The notes: generated from the letters alone by a model not told the origin. A stretch of DNA of 64,000 bases from Neovahlkampfia damariscottae (GCA_016618085.1 JABLTG010000084.1:21537-85536); one strand, 5' to 3'; shown: positions 31,845 through 44,196, counted from the stretch's first letter. Numbers and translations: made by a program.

Positions 31845-34800
31845 ATGTTTCGAGTTTGGTTGTTGGTTCTTTTAAATTTTTTTGTTTTTTTTTCCATCGG
31901 AAAAACTGAAGATGTCTCAAGTTTCGAAGGATTTGTGAAAGCTTCTGAGGAATTAAGAGCGTAAAAAATTTCAACTTTTTTCTAAAAACTTTCCGCAGAA
32001 CTTTAATGGAAACAAACCAAAAAATTGATTATAGTTCCGTTCATATTAAATTATTTAATAAAAATGGCTTATTAAAAGATTCAACTCAATGTTCACCAAC
32101 TGGTTATTTTGTTTTGCCACTTTACGACAATGGAAATTATAAAATTCAAGTTAATGGACCAGAAGGTTGGTTTTTTGGTAAATTTCTACAATTAATTAAT
32201 AAACTCAACAGAACAAAACGAATTTTCTGTTTCAGTTAGAAATGGAAAGAAATCACCTGAAGGTGATGTAATATTTGAGTTTCAAGGATTTTCATTATCC
32301 GGAGAAGTAAGACATTCATTTTTGATTCAAATTCAAAGGTCTTATCAAAAGGTTCTTCTGATGGTCCAGAAGGTTTAAATTTAAATTTAAGACAACAAGA
32401 AGGAAATGAACTATTAAAAACAACAAAAACAGATTCAAATGGAAAATTTGTTTTTTCAAAAATCATTCCAGGAAAATATATTGTTGAACCTTCAAATAAT
32501 GATTGGAAAATTGAACCAAAAAGTTTAAATGTTGAAATGAAAACAACAATGACAATGTCATCAAAATTTATTGTTCATGGATATGATATTCAAGGAAATG
32601 TTGTTTCAAATGATTTACCAATGTCAGATATTAAAGTATTCTTATATACAAATGAAAAAGTTGATTCATCAATTTCATGTGAAAAACCAAAAGAAAATGG
32701 TCCTATTGACAATACCAAACCATTATGTTTCACAAAAACAAATATTGAAGGGAAATTTCAATTCAAATCAATTCCAGTTGGAAATTATTATGTTGTTTCA
32801 ACATATCCAGTAAGTTGTTTTAAAGACTCATACTTAATGTTTAGGGTTTCAATATTTCACCTGAAAGAATTAATGTTAGTGTGAAAAAATCAACATCTAA
32901 ATTATCATCATTTGTTGTCAAAGGGTTTGTAGTTTCCGGTTCTTTTGTCAATATACAAGGAAAAGGTGTTAAAAATGTTAAAGTTTTTGTCAATGGAAAA
33001 GATTCAAATTCTGTTACCAATTCAAAAGGAGAATTTACTTTAGAAGATATGACTTCAGGTACTTATGAAATTGAAGGAAAAAAAGATCATCACTTTTTCC
33101 AAATTGAAAAATTTGATATATCACCAAAGACACAAAAATTACAACCAATTAAAATCTCACATTATGATGTTTGTGGAAGAATCCAAGTAGATCAAGAAAA
33201 TCAAGATGTTCGTGGTTTTACATTTCATTCTGGTTCAAATAAGATTCAAAAAGGAACAACTGATAACACAGGAAGATTTTGTTTTAAAGCAATTCCATCA
33301 GATCAAGCTTATATCTTAAAACCTATTATTGAATCAAAAGAAAAAGGATTAAAATTTGATCCTGCATTTATGAATGTTAATTTAAAGGATGAACCTATTT
33401 TAGACTTGAAATTTGAACAAATTTTATATGAAGTAAAAGGAGCTGTTAAATGTTTATCAAAACCATGTAGTGCAATAATTTCTGTTGTTGGAAATAAATT
33501 TGAAGAAAAAAAAAAATTCACCAGTCAAAATGATTCAGTCAATTTCAAATTTGCAAGTTTACAAGCAGGCACTTATACTGTTAAAGTTATTAGTGAAACT
33601 ATGTGCTGGAAAAAAGATTATTTTACTGTTGCAGTTGGTCCTGATATTGAATCAAATGTTGATTTTGAACAAAAAGGATTTTCTATTAAATTAGTTGCTT
33701 CACATGATGATATTTCAATTAAAATTGAAAAAGAGGGTTCAAAATCAGATTTAAATTCACTACAATATAATTTATACAAAGGAGACAATCAAATTTGTTT
33801 AGAAAAAGAACCAGGTGTTTATAGAATCTACACAGATTCTTGTTACAAATTTGAACAAGATGTTTATCAATTTGATACAAAACAACCACAAGTTATTATT
33901 TTAGATGCTGAAAAATTCCTTGTCAAAGGATTAATCAAAACTTCTTCAGAAAATATTGTTGAAGTGAATATCAAAAAATTGAATTCAATTCCTAGTAGAG
34001 GAAGTAATAGTTTAGTGAAAGAAGATTCATCTTCAATTGTTGTTCCTGCAATTCTTTTAGAAAAAAAAGATAAAATCAATTTTTACCAATACAAATATTG
34101 GGCATCTTTGAAAGAAGAAATTGAAATCACACCAAAATCAAATACTTTATTATTCTTCCCAAAAAGTATTAAATACACTTTAACTTCAAATGAATGTCCA
34201 AAACAACTTCAACCTTTTGATGCAAAAATTGGATTATTTTTGAAAGGAACTGTTAAACCAAATGTTGAAAAAGCAACTATTATTATTAAAAAAGATAATG
34301 AAGAAATTTTGAGAACTGAAACTGATTCAAAAGGTCAATATTCAGCAGGTCCTTTATATGATGATGCAAAATTCACAGTTGATTGTGTCAAAGAAGGATA
34401 CAAAGTTCTTCGTCAGTCACCAACTAATTTCTTTGCAAGCAAATATTCAAAACTCACTGTTGAAGTTATTGATCAAGAATCAAAAATTCTTCCAAAGGTA
34501 TTTTTATCATTGAGTGGTGAAGGATTCAGAAAGAATAGTTTATCATCTGAAATAGGTCCAACAAACTTTGATAAATTATTTTCTGGTAATTTTTATTTGA
34601 AACCATTGTTGAAAGAATATATTTTTGAACCACAATCAGTTTCGATTACAATCAAAGAAGGTGAATCAAAAAATATCAAAATCAAAGGAAAAAGAGTTGC
34701 TTATAGTAGCTTTGGAAATTTAAAAACACTTAATGCAAAACCAATTGAAGGAGTTGTTGTTCAAGCAATTGGAAAAGATGTAAATTCATCAATTTATCAT

Positions 34801-35449
34801 TCTAACTTTTTTAAAGAAAAAATATGAAGAAGGTGTTTCTGATTCTCAAGGAAATTATAGAATTAGAGGATTACTACCTGGAAATGAATATGAAATTCAA
34901 ATAAAACAAGATCATACTGTTGAAAGATCATCACCAAAAAGTGTAAAAATTCAAGTTGGAAAAGAAGATGTTTTTGGACATGATTTTATCATTTTCAATT
35001 CAAAAAATCAACTTTCAATTTCTGGATTTATTAACACAAAAGAAAAACATATTGAGAATGTTGAAGTACAATTATCAGTTGGAATAGATCCAAAATCAGC
35101 AAAAGTTATCCAAAGAACATCCATTGGAATTAACAAATTCTTCATTTTTTCATCAGTTCAAAAAGAAAATTTAAATTTCTATTGTCAATTGAAATCAAAA
35201 TTAAATCCAATTGACTTTGAATTTAAATCAGAAGCTATTGCTTGTGGACCAAATTCTAATGTTGTTTTAACATTTAACCCAAAATTAATTCCACATACAC
35301 AAGAAGTGAGTCAAAGATCATTTTATTTACTTTTACTTTTCACTGTTTTGTTTATTTCAATGATGTACAGAAATGAAGTTTTTGAATTGATTTCTTCAAT
35401 TCAAGAATCATTTTTAGGTCAACAAGAAAATCAAAAAAAGAGAAAATAA
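31845..35449 (+). CDS. NOMO (nodal modulator), ER translocon-associated protein
   Basis: Exons 31845-31960, 31999-32177, 32236-32306, 32339-32809, 32845-34779, 34817-35449; introns 38, 58, 32, 35 and 37 nt; 1134 residues. A signal peptide (MFRVWLLVLLNFFVFF) precedes a long row of Ig-like/transthyretin-like repeats. The first repeats match NOMO closely in pattern: GFVKASEEL, YFVLPLYDNGNYKIQV, GFSLSGEVLSKG, FVFSKIIPGKY. A single transmembrane helix near the C-terminus (RSFYLLLLFTVLFISMMY) is followed by a short basic tail. NOMO forms the BOS complex with nicalin and TMEM147 at the multipass translocon. The 58-nt intron is the longest in the window. Confidence 0.9.
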
Positions 35450-35469
35450 ATTTTGCCACAAAATAATAT

Positions 35470-37006
35470 TTAAAATTTAAATGGAACTTTTTCTTTTACT
35501 ATTTTTAATCCCAATGTGTCAAATTCTTTTCTATTGATCCACATTTCTTTATTACTTTCTAACAATGTCACAATTTGCGCTCCTTTCCAACTTGAAATTT
35601 GAGGTTGGAAATATTTCAATGTTGTCATGACATTTACTTTAATGGTGACATTGGGGAATTTTTTGGAATAATGTTCTATCAGTCGTTTTTCTAAAATTTG
35701 TGTCAATCCTGGAATCAATGAATTTCCTCCAACCAAAAGAACCTCAATTTTAGCTTTTTTTTTATTGGAGGATAATAGATCTACTTCTGATTTTTCAATA
35801 CTATCAACAATCATTTCGTCAAGTGGTTTTCTTTCTCTTTTTTTTTTTTCTTTTTTTTTCTTCTCCTCAAAATCTTCAAAGGATGATACCCGATTTTCAT
35901 GATCAAATTCACTGTATGGAAGATATAACTCCGGATAAAAAAATCCAAGAGCGGATAAATAACATGAATCACCAATATCCACCTCATAAGTTGTTTCATT
36001 GAATTTGAAGGTCGCATTTTGAAAAAATTCATCACCCTACCATTTGGATTTAATTTAAAGAAAACATATTTACTGGATGCAAATGAGAGTGTTTTTCTCT
36101 AATTTCTGTGAATATTCTTCTTTGAATCGAATCACTAAAATTTGTCAATGGAAATTTTGTTAATTTTTCTTCATTCAACAATTCAAATAATAATTTGGAC
36201 ATGGAAATACCTCCATAAGGTAATACATGTTGTGACTTTTTCACTGATAATCCTTCATTAATAAATGAAACAGATGTTTTAGTTTCACCAAAATCAACAA
36301 CACAAACTGAACTTAAACCAACTGAAAAAGCGGAACAAATATTTTCTGTATGTAAAAAAACTTCTTTAAAACCAAAATTTTTCAACAAAATTTTTAACAC
36401 ATATTGAATTTCAACTTTATCAAATTTATCTGGTAAAATATAGAACACAGAAGTTTCCTTTTAAATAAATTAAAATTTGAAAATTACTTCATATTCTTCT
36501 TTTGAAATTAATTTTTCAATTTCTGATTTCCAAATTTTTTCTAAACAATCTGAAACATATAAAAGTGAACGATTTGTGCAAGTGTTAAAATATCCTGATT
36601 TAATTGGATAAAATAAATTTCCTTCAGAATTATTTTTTGAATATTCAATTGCTTTGATTCCAATCAATTCTTTTTCATTCAATTTTTCAGATTCAATTTT
36701 TTCTTCTTTTGTTGTTTTCCTAATGATAAATTTTTCTTTGATAGTTCTTCTATTCTTTTCTGATATTTCTTGTATATTTTTTATTACTTCATGTTTTGTT
36801 TGATGAATTTCTTTTTCTTCTTCTTGGTTGACTTTTTTTTCTTCATAATAAAAATTATCTTCTTTCTCACATTTTACAAAATCTATTAGACAATGAGGTA
36901 TTATTTTGGGTTCTTCTGAATTTGATAATCCTATCTTCAATTCATAAGAACTTGGTTGTATAATCAGAATTTTATTTGTTTCTTCTTCTGTTGTTAATTC
37001 TTCCAT
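35470..37006 (-). CDS. Actin-related protein 8 (Arp8)-like, INO80 chromatin remodeller subunit
   Basis: Exons on the minus strand 37006-36488, 36457-36074, 36036-35470; introns 30 and 37 nt; 489 residues. The actin fold is visible as LIIQPSSYELKIGLSN, CVVDFGETKTSVSFI, HVLPYGGISMSKLL, VLLVGGNSLIPGLTQIL and a C-terminal WKGAQIVTLLESNKEMWINRKE. The Trp-Ile/Asn ending followed by GLKIVKEKVPF is characteristic of Arp8. Arp8 sits in the actin-Arp4 module of INO80 and binds linker DNA. A lysine-rich insert separates the last two parts of the fold. Two short minus-frame overlaps near 35.8-36.0 kb belong to this exon, not to other genes. Confidence 0.85.
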
Positions 37007-37068
37007 ATTTGATTGGACAAAAAAAAATCTAAAAAAAGAAATAATTTTTATGTTTCTAACATGCCATT

Positions 37069-39141
37069 CTATTTATTAAATGCACTATTCTTTTTTTTCT
37101 TTTTCATTTTTTTTTTCGTCTCTAAAAAGGATCTAATTTCATTTGCTTCTTCAAATTTTTCTTGAAATTCTTTAGTACAAGCAATATCATAAGGAGTTTT
37201 ATCATAATTATCTTTAACATTAAAATCTTCATTCAATCTTGAAATTAAAAGCATCATTTTTTCTACAACTTTTAATTTACCAGATTCAACAGCCAAATGT
37301 AATGGAGTTTGATTCTTCATTCGATCTTTTAATAAAAGAAATTTTGAAAAAGAATCAAAAATGACATTATCAAATTGATTCAAATATTCCAAAAAATCAT
37401 CTCTTCGATGTCTACAAGCCAAATGAAATAAATTTCTTCCTGAACTGTCAATTACATTTTTATCAATTAATTTTGTTGTCATGATTCTAAAAATGAATGA
37501 AGGTTTACATTTTTCTATTGATCTTAAAAATGGTGTTTGACCAATTTGATCTTTTAAATTCAATTTGATATTTGGTTGTTGCAATAACCAATCAAACATG
37601 AGCTCGTCATTATTTACTGTGGCATCATGAACAGCTGTCATCCCATTATCTCGTTTAAAATTTAAATCAGCTCCAAATAATAATAAATCTTTGGCTAAAT
37701 CAAAATAATGATGCTTCAATGACAGAATTAATGGTGAATATCCATAGCAATCTCTACTATTTACTTTTGCACCTGAACCAAGTAACAAAATGCAAATATC
37801 TCTATTTCCAATATTTGAAGCAAGATGAAGACATGTTCTTTGGTTTGCATCAACTATATCAACATTAATTCCACTTTGAATCAAAAATTCAACAATTGAA
37901 TAACTTCCACTGAGAGTTGCAATATGAATAAGTGATTTCTTTCCGATTTTTCTTCTTAAATCAATTTTGGTTTCGTTAATGTAATTTTTAAATTTTTCTA
38001 AATCATCATTTTCAATATATTTCTCTACTGATTCATTTTTTGTGATTTCACTTTTTTCAGTTGTGGAAACTGAAGGTACATACGTTTCATTTTTCAATGT
38101 TTCATCAAAAGAACATTCAATACTCTTCTTTGACATCAATTCATCTTCTTCAGTTTTTGAATTTTCATTTATTGATGAGTAACTTTCATCTGTTGAAATG
38201 ACATCAAGAGCAATGCCAGTTGATTTGTTCGGTTTAATAAAATTTGAGAAATAACTTTTTTTCTTTGTTATTTTTTTTTCTTCTTCATTTTTTTCGATTT
38301 TATCTTCGTCAAAAGTAATTTCAATTTTGGGTTTTTCTTGTGTTTTCTCAACTTTTTCTTGTTCCATTTTTGTTTTGTTTTCATCTCGTTCTTTTTGAAG
38401 AGTCTTTAATTCTTGTTGCATTTTTATTGCAGCTTTGAATTCCTCTTGTTGTTTGCTTTGTAATGTTGAAATCTTTTCATATAATTTTTTGGTTATTTGT
38501 TGAAGTGAAAGAATTTTTTGATTTTTTTTTTCTGATGTTGAAATTAAAAAATCGTTTTGTTCTTTAAGACGGTTTAAAAACATATTTTCGTTGTTTTGAG
38601 TATTTAGTTTTTTTGGTATTTTCTGAGCGTTTTGCAATTTTGAATGTTCTCTTTGATTTGCCACTCCATCTTCCATCAATTTTTTCTCAGTTGGTTCTGA
38701 AAAATTGTGCAAATTTTGACTTGTTTTTACCAAATTGAGAAAAGCCAATGGAATCTCTTCGTTTTGATGTAGCAAAGAAAGTTTTTCTTTAATTTGTTTC
38801 TTATTTAATGAAGCATCAAGATCAATTAAATTCTTATTTTTGATGAAATGTTCGAGCAGAGAAGAAAATTTTTTGAATTCTTTGACTGAAGCAAGTTCTT
38901 CAGCAGGTATTTTCCTAATAGTCCTTAAAACTAACGGACTTTTATCAAATATAAACTTTGAAGCCAGAATTCTTTTACTTTTATTTTTTATAAACATCAA
39001 ATCTTCTGATTCCATCATAAGAAAGGTTAGAAAGTTGTTGCAATGATTTATAGTTAAAAAATCTTGTTCTTCATCATCAAATTCCTTGAATAGTTCTTCG
39101 AAATTATTTTTGGTCTTATTGATCTCTTGTTTTGTGCTCAT
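37069..39141 (-). CDS. Coiled-coil ankyrin-repeat protein
   Basis: A single exon of 690 residues. The ATG at 39141 (MSTKQEINKTK) is chosen; the frame extends upstream only through a TTG that would lie across the CCAAT motif. The N-terminal half is helical and charged, with a strong coiled coil at about 180-280. The C-terminal half has at least seven ankyrin repeats (KSLIHIATLSGSYSIVEFLI, RTCLHLASNIGNRDICILLL, MTAVHDATVNNDE, QTPLHLAVESGKLKVVE). No enzyme domain is visible. It is probably a scaffold protein. It is co-directional with Arp8 and phosphoglucomutase. Confidence 0.82.
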   Translation of the reverse strand: MSTKQEINKTKNNFEELFKEFDDEEQDFLTINHCNNFLTFLMMESEDLMFIKNKSKRILASKFIFDKSPLVLRTIRKIPAEELASVKEFKKFSSLLEHFIKNKNLIDLDASLNKKQIKEKLSLLHQNEEIPLAFLNLVKTSQNLHNFSEPTEKKLMEDGVANQREHSKLQNAQKIPKKLNTQNNENMFLNRLKEQNDFLISTSEKKNQKILSLQQITKKLYEKISTLQSKQQEEFKAAIKMQQELKTLQKERDENKTKMEQEKVEKTQEKPKIEITFDEDKIEKNEEEKKITKKKSYFSNFIKPNKSTGIALDVISTDESYSSINENSKTEEDELMSKKSIECSFDETLKNETYVPSVSTTEKSEITKNESVEKYIENDDLEKFKNYINETKIDLRRKIGKKSLIHIATLSGSYSIVEFLIQSGINVDIVDANQRTCLHLASNIGNRDICILLLGSGAKVNSRDCYGYSPLILSLKHHYFDLAKDLLLFGADLNFKRDNGMTAVHDATVNNDELMFDWLLQQPNIKLNLKDQIGQTPFLRSIEKCKPSFIFRIMTTKLIDKNVIDSSGRNLFHLACRHRRDDFLEYLNQFDNVIFDSFSKFLLLKDRMKNQTPLHLAVESGKLKVVEKMMLLISRLNEDFNVKDNYDKTPYDIACTKEFQEKFEEANEIRSFLETKKKMKKKKKNSAFNK

Positions 39142-39192
39142 AAAATGTATTTTATTCGCGTGTTCTGATTGGTTTTCAAACAAAAAAATCTT

Positions 39193-40967
39193 TTATTCGT
39201 CAGATGGTGGCACTAATTGATTTTCTTTTGGTTGAAGTAAATCTTCAATAACCCATTTTGTTAATTCTTCCAATTTTTCTTGTGCTTTTTTCTTTTCTTT
39301 TTCATTTACTTCAACATAATACTTAACTTTTGGTTCTGTTCCACTATTTCTTAAAGTACAAGTACTTTCATCATCAAAATAAAAAGTAATCATTTGACTA
39401 TCAGGTGTGGTTGGTAATATAGTTTTCTTATCTTCTTGTGTTGAATCATATCCTGTTGTAATATCTCTAACAGATTTGATTTTGAATTTTTCTCCAATGA
39501 TATTTGGATAAGTACCATTATTCATTGTTCTAACTCTTTTAAAAATACCATCCATTTTTTCAGGTGGACAAAAGAAATAACGTGTTTTCATCATGTAGTA
39601 ACCGTATTTTGAATAGAGTAATTCAAGATGATCTGTTAATGAAGTTGTCTTGTATAATTCATTTATCATTTCTGCATAAACAACAGCAGTTCTAATACCA
39701 TCTTTATCAAAACTAATATCTGAAACTAAAAACCCAATTTCGACTTCATAAGCTAATAAAATTTCATATCCTTCTTTTGATAAGTCATATGCTTTGTTTC
39801 CAATCCATTTAAATCCAGTTAATGTATCTTCAAATCTAAAGCCTTCAATTTTTCCCATAGATTGTAAAACTTTTGATGAAACTGTACTAGCAATCATTGC
39901 AATCTTTTTATCACCTTTGTAATTGATAAACATCCAATGAGCCAATAATAATGCAATTTCATTTCCATTGAAAATTTTCCATTCTCCATTGTGTTTTTCA
40001 GCAATAGCCAAACGATCAGCATCTGGATCATTTGCTAAAATAACTCTTGAGTTATTCTTTTCTGCACATTCAATAGCTAATTTTAATGCTCCTTTACCTT
40101 CTTCAGGATTTGGAAGAACAACTGTTGGAAAATCAGGATCAGGTTCAACTTGTTGTGCAACTTTAATAAATTTTGGAATATTAAACGATTCACAGGCCAA
40201 ATCAATCCACTTTGTACCAACGCCATGCATTGCAGTATATGTAATATTCTGTTTGCATTCAATCTTTTGTGATAATTTTGGAATCATTTGGAAATATTTT
40301 TTTGGAATGATATCTGTAACATCATTGACTAATGAATTATTTTCAAATTTAACTTCATAAACTTCTTTCCAAATTTCTAAATTTTTATAAATTGTTGATT
40401 GGATATCACTATCAATTGGTGGTATAATTTGAGCTCCATTGTTCCAATATAATTTATAACCATTGTCATCTTTTGGATTATGACTTGCTGTTATCATAAT
40501 ACCAGCAGCACAATTTAATTGATTAACTCCAAAAGGAACAAAAGGAGTGGCTACTGTATCTCTATACCAATGAACTGGTATATTCTTTGACAAGAAAACT
40601 TTAGCTGTCCATAAAGCGAAGTCTTTTGAGTTATGACGATGATCATAACCGATTATGACTCCAGATTTAATGACGTCTGGTTGAACTTTCAAGAGATATT
40701 CGCATAAACCCTTTTTGGAAAATTAAAAAAAAAAAAAATCACTTGAGTTGTTTGTATGATAATTAAATTATTCATATATGCGAATCCAGCACCCATTCTA
40801 CTTCTTAAACCAGCTGTTCCAAAATTAATCCTTTTTAAAAGTCTTTTTGATAATTCAGAGACATCTTTTTGATCTAATAGTGTTTTAATTTCATTTTGTG
40901 TTTTTTCAAAAGGATCTAATTTCAACCATTCTTTTGCTTTTTCTTCAACTTGTGCCCAATTTTCCAT
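39193..40967 (-). CDS. Phosphoglucomutase / phosphopentomutase (PGM2 type)
   Basis: Exons on the minus strand 40967-40743 and 40710-39193; intron 32 nt; 580 residues. It interconverts sugar 1-phosphates and sugar 6- or 5-phosphates. The start of the enzyme is marked by FGTAGLRSRMGAG. The active-site phosphoserine loop is TASHNPKDDNGYK, the metal loop is NDPDADRLAIAEK and the sugar-specificity loop is EVEIGFLV. The phosphate-binding loop near the end is RNSGTEPKVKYYVEV. The motif set fits the PGM2/phosphopentomutase branch better than classical PGM1. The substrate preference is not certain. Confidence 0.93.
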
Positions 40968-41112
40968 TTTCTCAGTTTATTGGTCCAATAATAACTTAAC
41001 AAGAAATTTATTTTATTAAATAATTTAAATGTTTTGAATTTGAAAAAGGATAATTTGAAAACGAAAATCATTCGAGACAAAATATATATTGAATCATTTT
41101 CAAAATAAATAT

Positions 41113-41910
41113 TTATTCCGCTTCAGATTTTGGAAAGAATAAACCCATGATTCCTCTACTTTTTCTTTTCGTTTTAACTTGTTGTTCAGATCTTCTTGAT
41201 TTTTTTTTTTCTTCCAAAGTTCTTTCACTTTGTGATGACGGATTTTGTGAAATTTTTAAAGCTCTTGAACTAACTGATTTTGACTTTTGCATTCTTTCAT
41301 TTATATTTGATGCTGATGTTTTTTCAATTTCTTTTAAAGACCTAAAACTTTGCATTCCAAAATCATTTTTTTTGCCGACTGCTCTTAAAGCTAAAATTGA
41401 AAAATTAAAATTAAAAAAATAAAAACCTATTCCTGGTGAAGTCAATTGATATGTATGATTATCATCTTCTGCTTCTTCATCAAAGATTTTTATTTTTTTA
41501 TCAATTTGATGGTTTGTCAACATTTCTTCATAAGCTGGAGTTTTAAAGAATCTTCGATAAGAGTCCATCATTAAAACTTCCATTTCTTTCTGTAGTGTAT
41601 CATATAAATCAATAGGAGCTTCTTCTGAACGTTGTTTTACGCTCAATATATTTTCAACCGAAATATTGATGGCGTATTTACTATTTACATCAAGATATTT
41701 GTCATATATTATTTTTTCTTCTTCAGATCTTTCTTCTTTTGTTTTTAAATTCTTATATCTCAAAACTTGTAAATAAAAGTCCAAAGCTTCGACATTTCTT
41801 TCTTTTTTTGAAAACTCATAAAAGTATTTCGTTAATGTTGGCTTTGTTAATATTTCTTTAAAAGGTAAAGCTGTTTTGAAAAATATTTCGTCTTCATCAA
41901 TGATCGACAT
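41113..41910 (-). CDS. RGS domain protein
   Basis: Exons on the minus strand 41910-41427 and 41390-41113; intron 36 nt; 253 residues from the ATG of MSIIDEDEIFF. A TTG-initiated extension upstream is less likely. The RGS domain fills about residues 15-145: FKEILTKPTLTKYFYEFSKKE, ALDFYLQVLRYK, IYDKYLDVNSKYAINIS, DTLQKEMEVLMMDSYRRFFKT. RGS proteins speed GTP hydrolysis by G-alpha subunits. The C-terminal tail is Ser-, Lys- and Arg-rich with no domain. It is one of three RGS genes in this window. Confidence 0.85.
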   Translation of the reverse strand: MSIIDEDEIFFKTALPFKEILTKPTLTKYFYEFSKKERNVEALDFYLQVLRYKNLKTKEERSEEEKIIYDKYLDVNSKYAINISVENILSVKQRSEEAPIDLYDTLQKEMEVLMMDSYRRFFKTPAYEEMLTNHQIDKKIKIFDEEAEDDNHTYQLTSPGIGFYFFNFNFSILALRAVGKKNDFGMQSFRSLKEIEKTSASNINERMQKSKSVSSRALKISQNPSSQSERTLEEKKKSRRSEQQVKTKRKSRGIMGLFFPKSEAE

Positions 41911-41989
41911 GTTACGGTATATTTCTTTCAAACAAGGCAAAGTGATACACACCAATGAAGTAACTTTCTATTTTTAGAGACACTCAAAA

Positions 41990-42934
41990 ATGAGTTCATC
42001 TGTTATTTTTGAAGGAAATTTGTTATTGCAAGGTTCTTTGGTGTCTTATTGTGGAGGAAAAGAAATTTATGAAAACTTGAAACAAAAATTGAACATGAAT
42101 GACGAAACACTTGTCGAAAAAATAAAAAAAAGAAATTGTCGAAAAATGGATTTCTGATTGTTTTCATGAAACCGACAGAAAACTTATTCAGGATTTTTGA
42201 GAAGTTTGAATAGTTTTATTGGACAATCTCATCTCGACCAGTGCCAAACAAGAATTCTAAAGGATCAAACTTGAATACCAAAGCTCGATTTTCATGAAGA
42301 TCTATATTCATTCGAAGCCATCTTTGACAATGAAGAATCAAAAAAGTGTTCAAAGATTACATGGAGAAATCTTTCGTGTTCGCAATGTAAAGATAACTTT
42401 GTTAACTTTTTTCATAGTTACGAATTTTTGGAACAAGTAGATGACTATACACTACTAAGGTCAACTATAAACAGAATGCATAAAGCAAAGAAAATTGTAG
42501 AAACTTATAATTATTGTATGGCGGTTGTTCGTGAATTCATTTATTAACGATTATTTAGTAAAAACACAATCATTTAAATATCACAAAATGTCAATAGATC
42601 AATTGGTAGAAATTTGTAAATTTGAATCTCCTTTACAAAATTATGAGAGGAACATTGATTAATAGTTTTGTTATAAAAATGGCTTAAAGACATAAAAATA
42701 TAAATATACTATAATGGGGAGACTTATACAAGTTTATTTAAAGCAAAAAAACATGATTTGAAAGAACATTTATCAATCATGAAAAAGTCTATGAAAAGAA
42801 TAGAAGAAGAGATGAGTATGATTGAAAATTATGACAAATTTGATATATATGACTACACTTTATCAATTATTGATGAATTAAGGAGAGAAACAGAAGACGA
42901 AATAATTGGTATTAAAATGCAATTGCGAAGATAA
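41990..42934 (+). pseudogene. Decayed gene fragments of unknown family
   Basis: No single frame is open across this stretch. Fragments read on + include MSSSVIFEGNLLLQGSLVSY (41990-42157, then a frameshift near the A8 run at 42124). Another ends at 42547 and carries WRNLSCSQCKDNFVNFF. A third ends at 42934 and is a charged helix (KSMKRIEEEMSMIENY). Stops such as TGA and TAA separate them and no splice model joins them. The codon pattern and charge look like former coding DNA. No family was recognised. Confidence 0.45.
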
Positions 42935-42975
42935 AATTAATACCTTTTTATTAATATTGTTTAATTAAAACGATA

Positions 42976-44080
42976 TTAAACTAATATGATAGAGCCACCA
43001 TATCTATTCTTCATCATTGGCTTATTTAATTGTATCAATCCTTTCCCATACAGAAAATGGTCAAAGAACGATGCAGTATTCGTTATAACATTGATATAAT
43101 TTTGTATCGGTGATAATGAATTAATTAATTTATCAGTCGATTTCATTACAAATTCTTTGATTGTTTCATTCATCAATCTTGAATTTTCAAGAAGATCATT
43201 AATGAATATCTGACAATTTGTTGATGATGCATCATATAAATATAATCTTTCTTTACCGAACTGCATCCAAAGCTCTTGATTTAAATTTACTGCTACAATT
43301 CCAGCATAGTTTTTAAATGAATACACTTTGCAGTTATAACTTGATACATCAACAAAAACAATGTTTAATAATTGATTTTTCTCAACTCTCACAATTAAAC
43401 CACCTTCAAGTTTACAAATCATAAACCAGTGATACATTTGATCGTAATTCAATTTATCTTTTGTTTCGTCCCACTTGCCAAATATGGTGTTAAAGGTGGA
43501 TTGAATTGGCGTTTTACAAATCAAGATTTCTTTTTTCTTGAAATAAAAAAAAGAAACTTCATTTTTGAATGTTTTTTATCCCTTCCCATACCTTTATTTT
43601 ATTTCCAAATTTTACATTTAATCCTTTCATTTCTTGGTCATTGAGATTAGATAGAACAAATCCATCAACACCTTCTTCCTTTAAGATCTGTGCTTCATTA
43701 TTATCAATATTTAATACATTAACAGCCCAGTGATAGACTTCATCAGTTGACCATGATAGCAAGTTTTTTTTTTTACTTTTTTCATCAGTGATTTGTTTCA
43801 TTTTTCCTGTATTTGTTCTCATTTCACCAGAAACATATTTTACTGAATTACAGATGACTACTCTTTCACAATAGAGTCTAATTCTGTAGTCCTTTCCATT
43901 TTTTTTTCCAAAGAGGAATAATTGATTTTTTTCTGTTGTCACCACTTTCCACTCGAGATTCAAAAACCTGACATTGTCTCCAAAAATCATATCTTGTTTT
44001 CCAGCATTTTCTTTCAACCATTTTCTTTCAGAAAACATCGCCAACGTTAATGTTATGCTTTGAAATTTGGAAAAATTCAT
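42976..44080 (-). CDS. SAM domain protein
   Basis: The proposed exons on the minus strand are 44080-43592 and 43536-42976, with a 55-nt GT-AG intron; 349 residues. A sterile alpha motif domain begins LLSWSTDEVYHWAVNVLNI and continues EEGVDGFVLSNLNDQEMKGLNVKFGNKIK. The intron as placed removes the last SAM helix (VWEGIKNIQ), which otherwise reads on into a TGA. The other possibility is a one-base slip in the A5 run before that TGA. Either way the downstream frame (ILICKTPIQSTFN ...) belongs to the same gene because it has no ATG of its own near its start. The N- and C-terminal parts are unrecognised. Confidence 0.6.
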
Positions 44081-44128
44081 GAAGTAAATTGAATTCTAAT
44101 TGGCTGATGCTCAATTAGTCCAGCCAGT

Positions 44129-44196
44129 AGCAAGGAAAGTACATAGAACTGAGTGAAGCGCCTCTGTTAAGAGCAAGGCAATGTACTTTCCTTGCT
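44129..44196. repeat. Perfect 16-bp inverted repeat around a start codon
   Basis: AGCAAGGAAAGTACAT at 44129-44144 is exactly complementary to ATGTACTTTCCTTGCT at 44181-44196. The spacer is 36 bp. The right arm contains the ATG and first codons of the following RGS-DEP gene, so an mRNA starting upstream could fold the start codon into a hairpin. Confidence 0.7.

Noticed and set aside
33309-34079. Antisense open frames within NOMO, and similar antisense frames in Arp8, the cyclase and pyruvate carboxylase
   Set aside because: They are shadows of strong genes on the other strand and have no family motifs, splice model or promoter motif.
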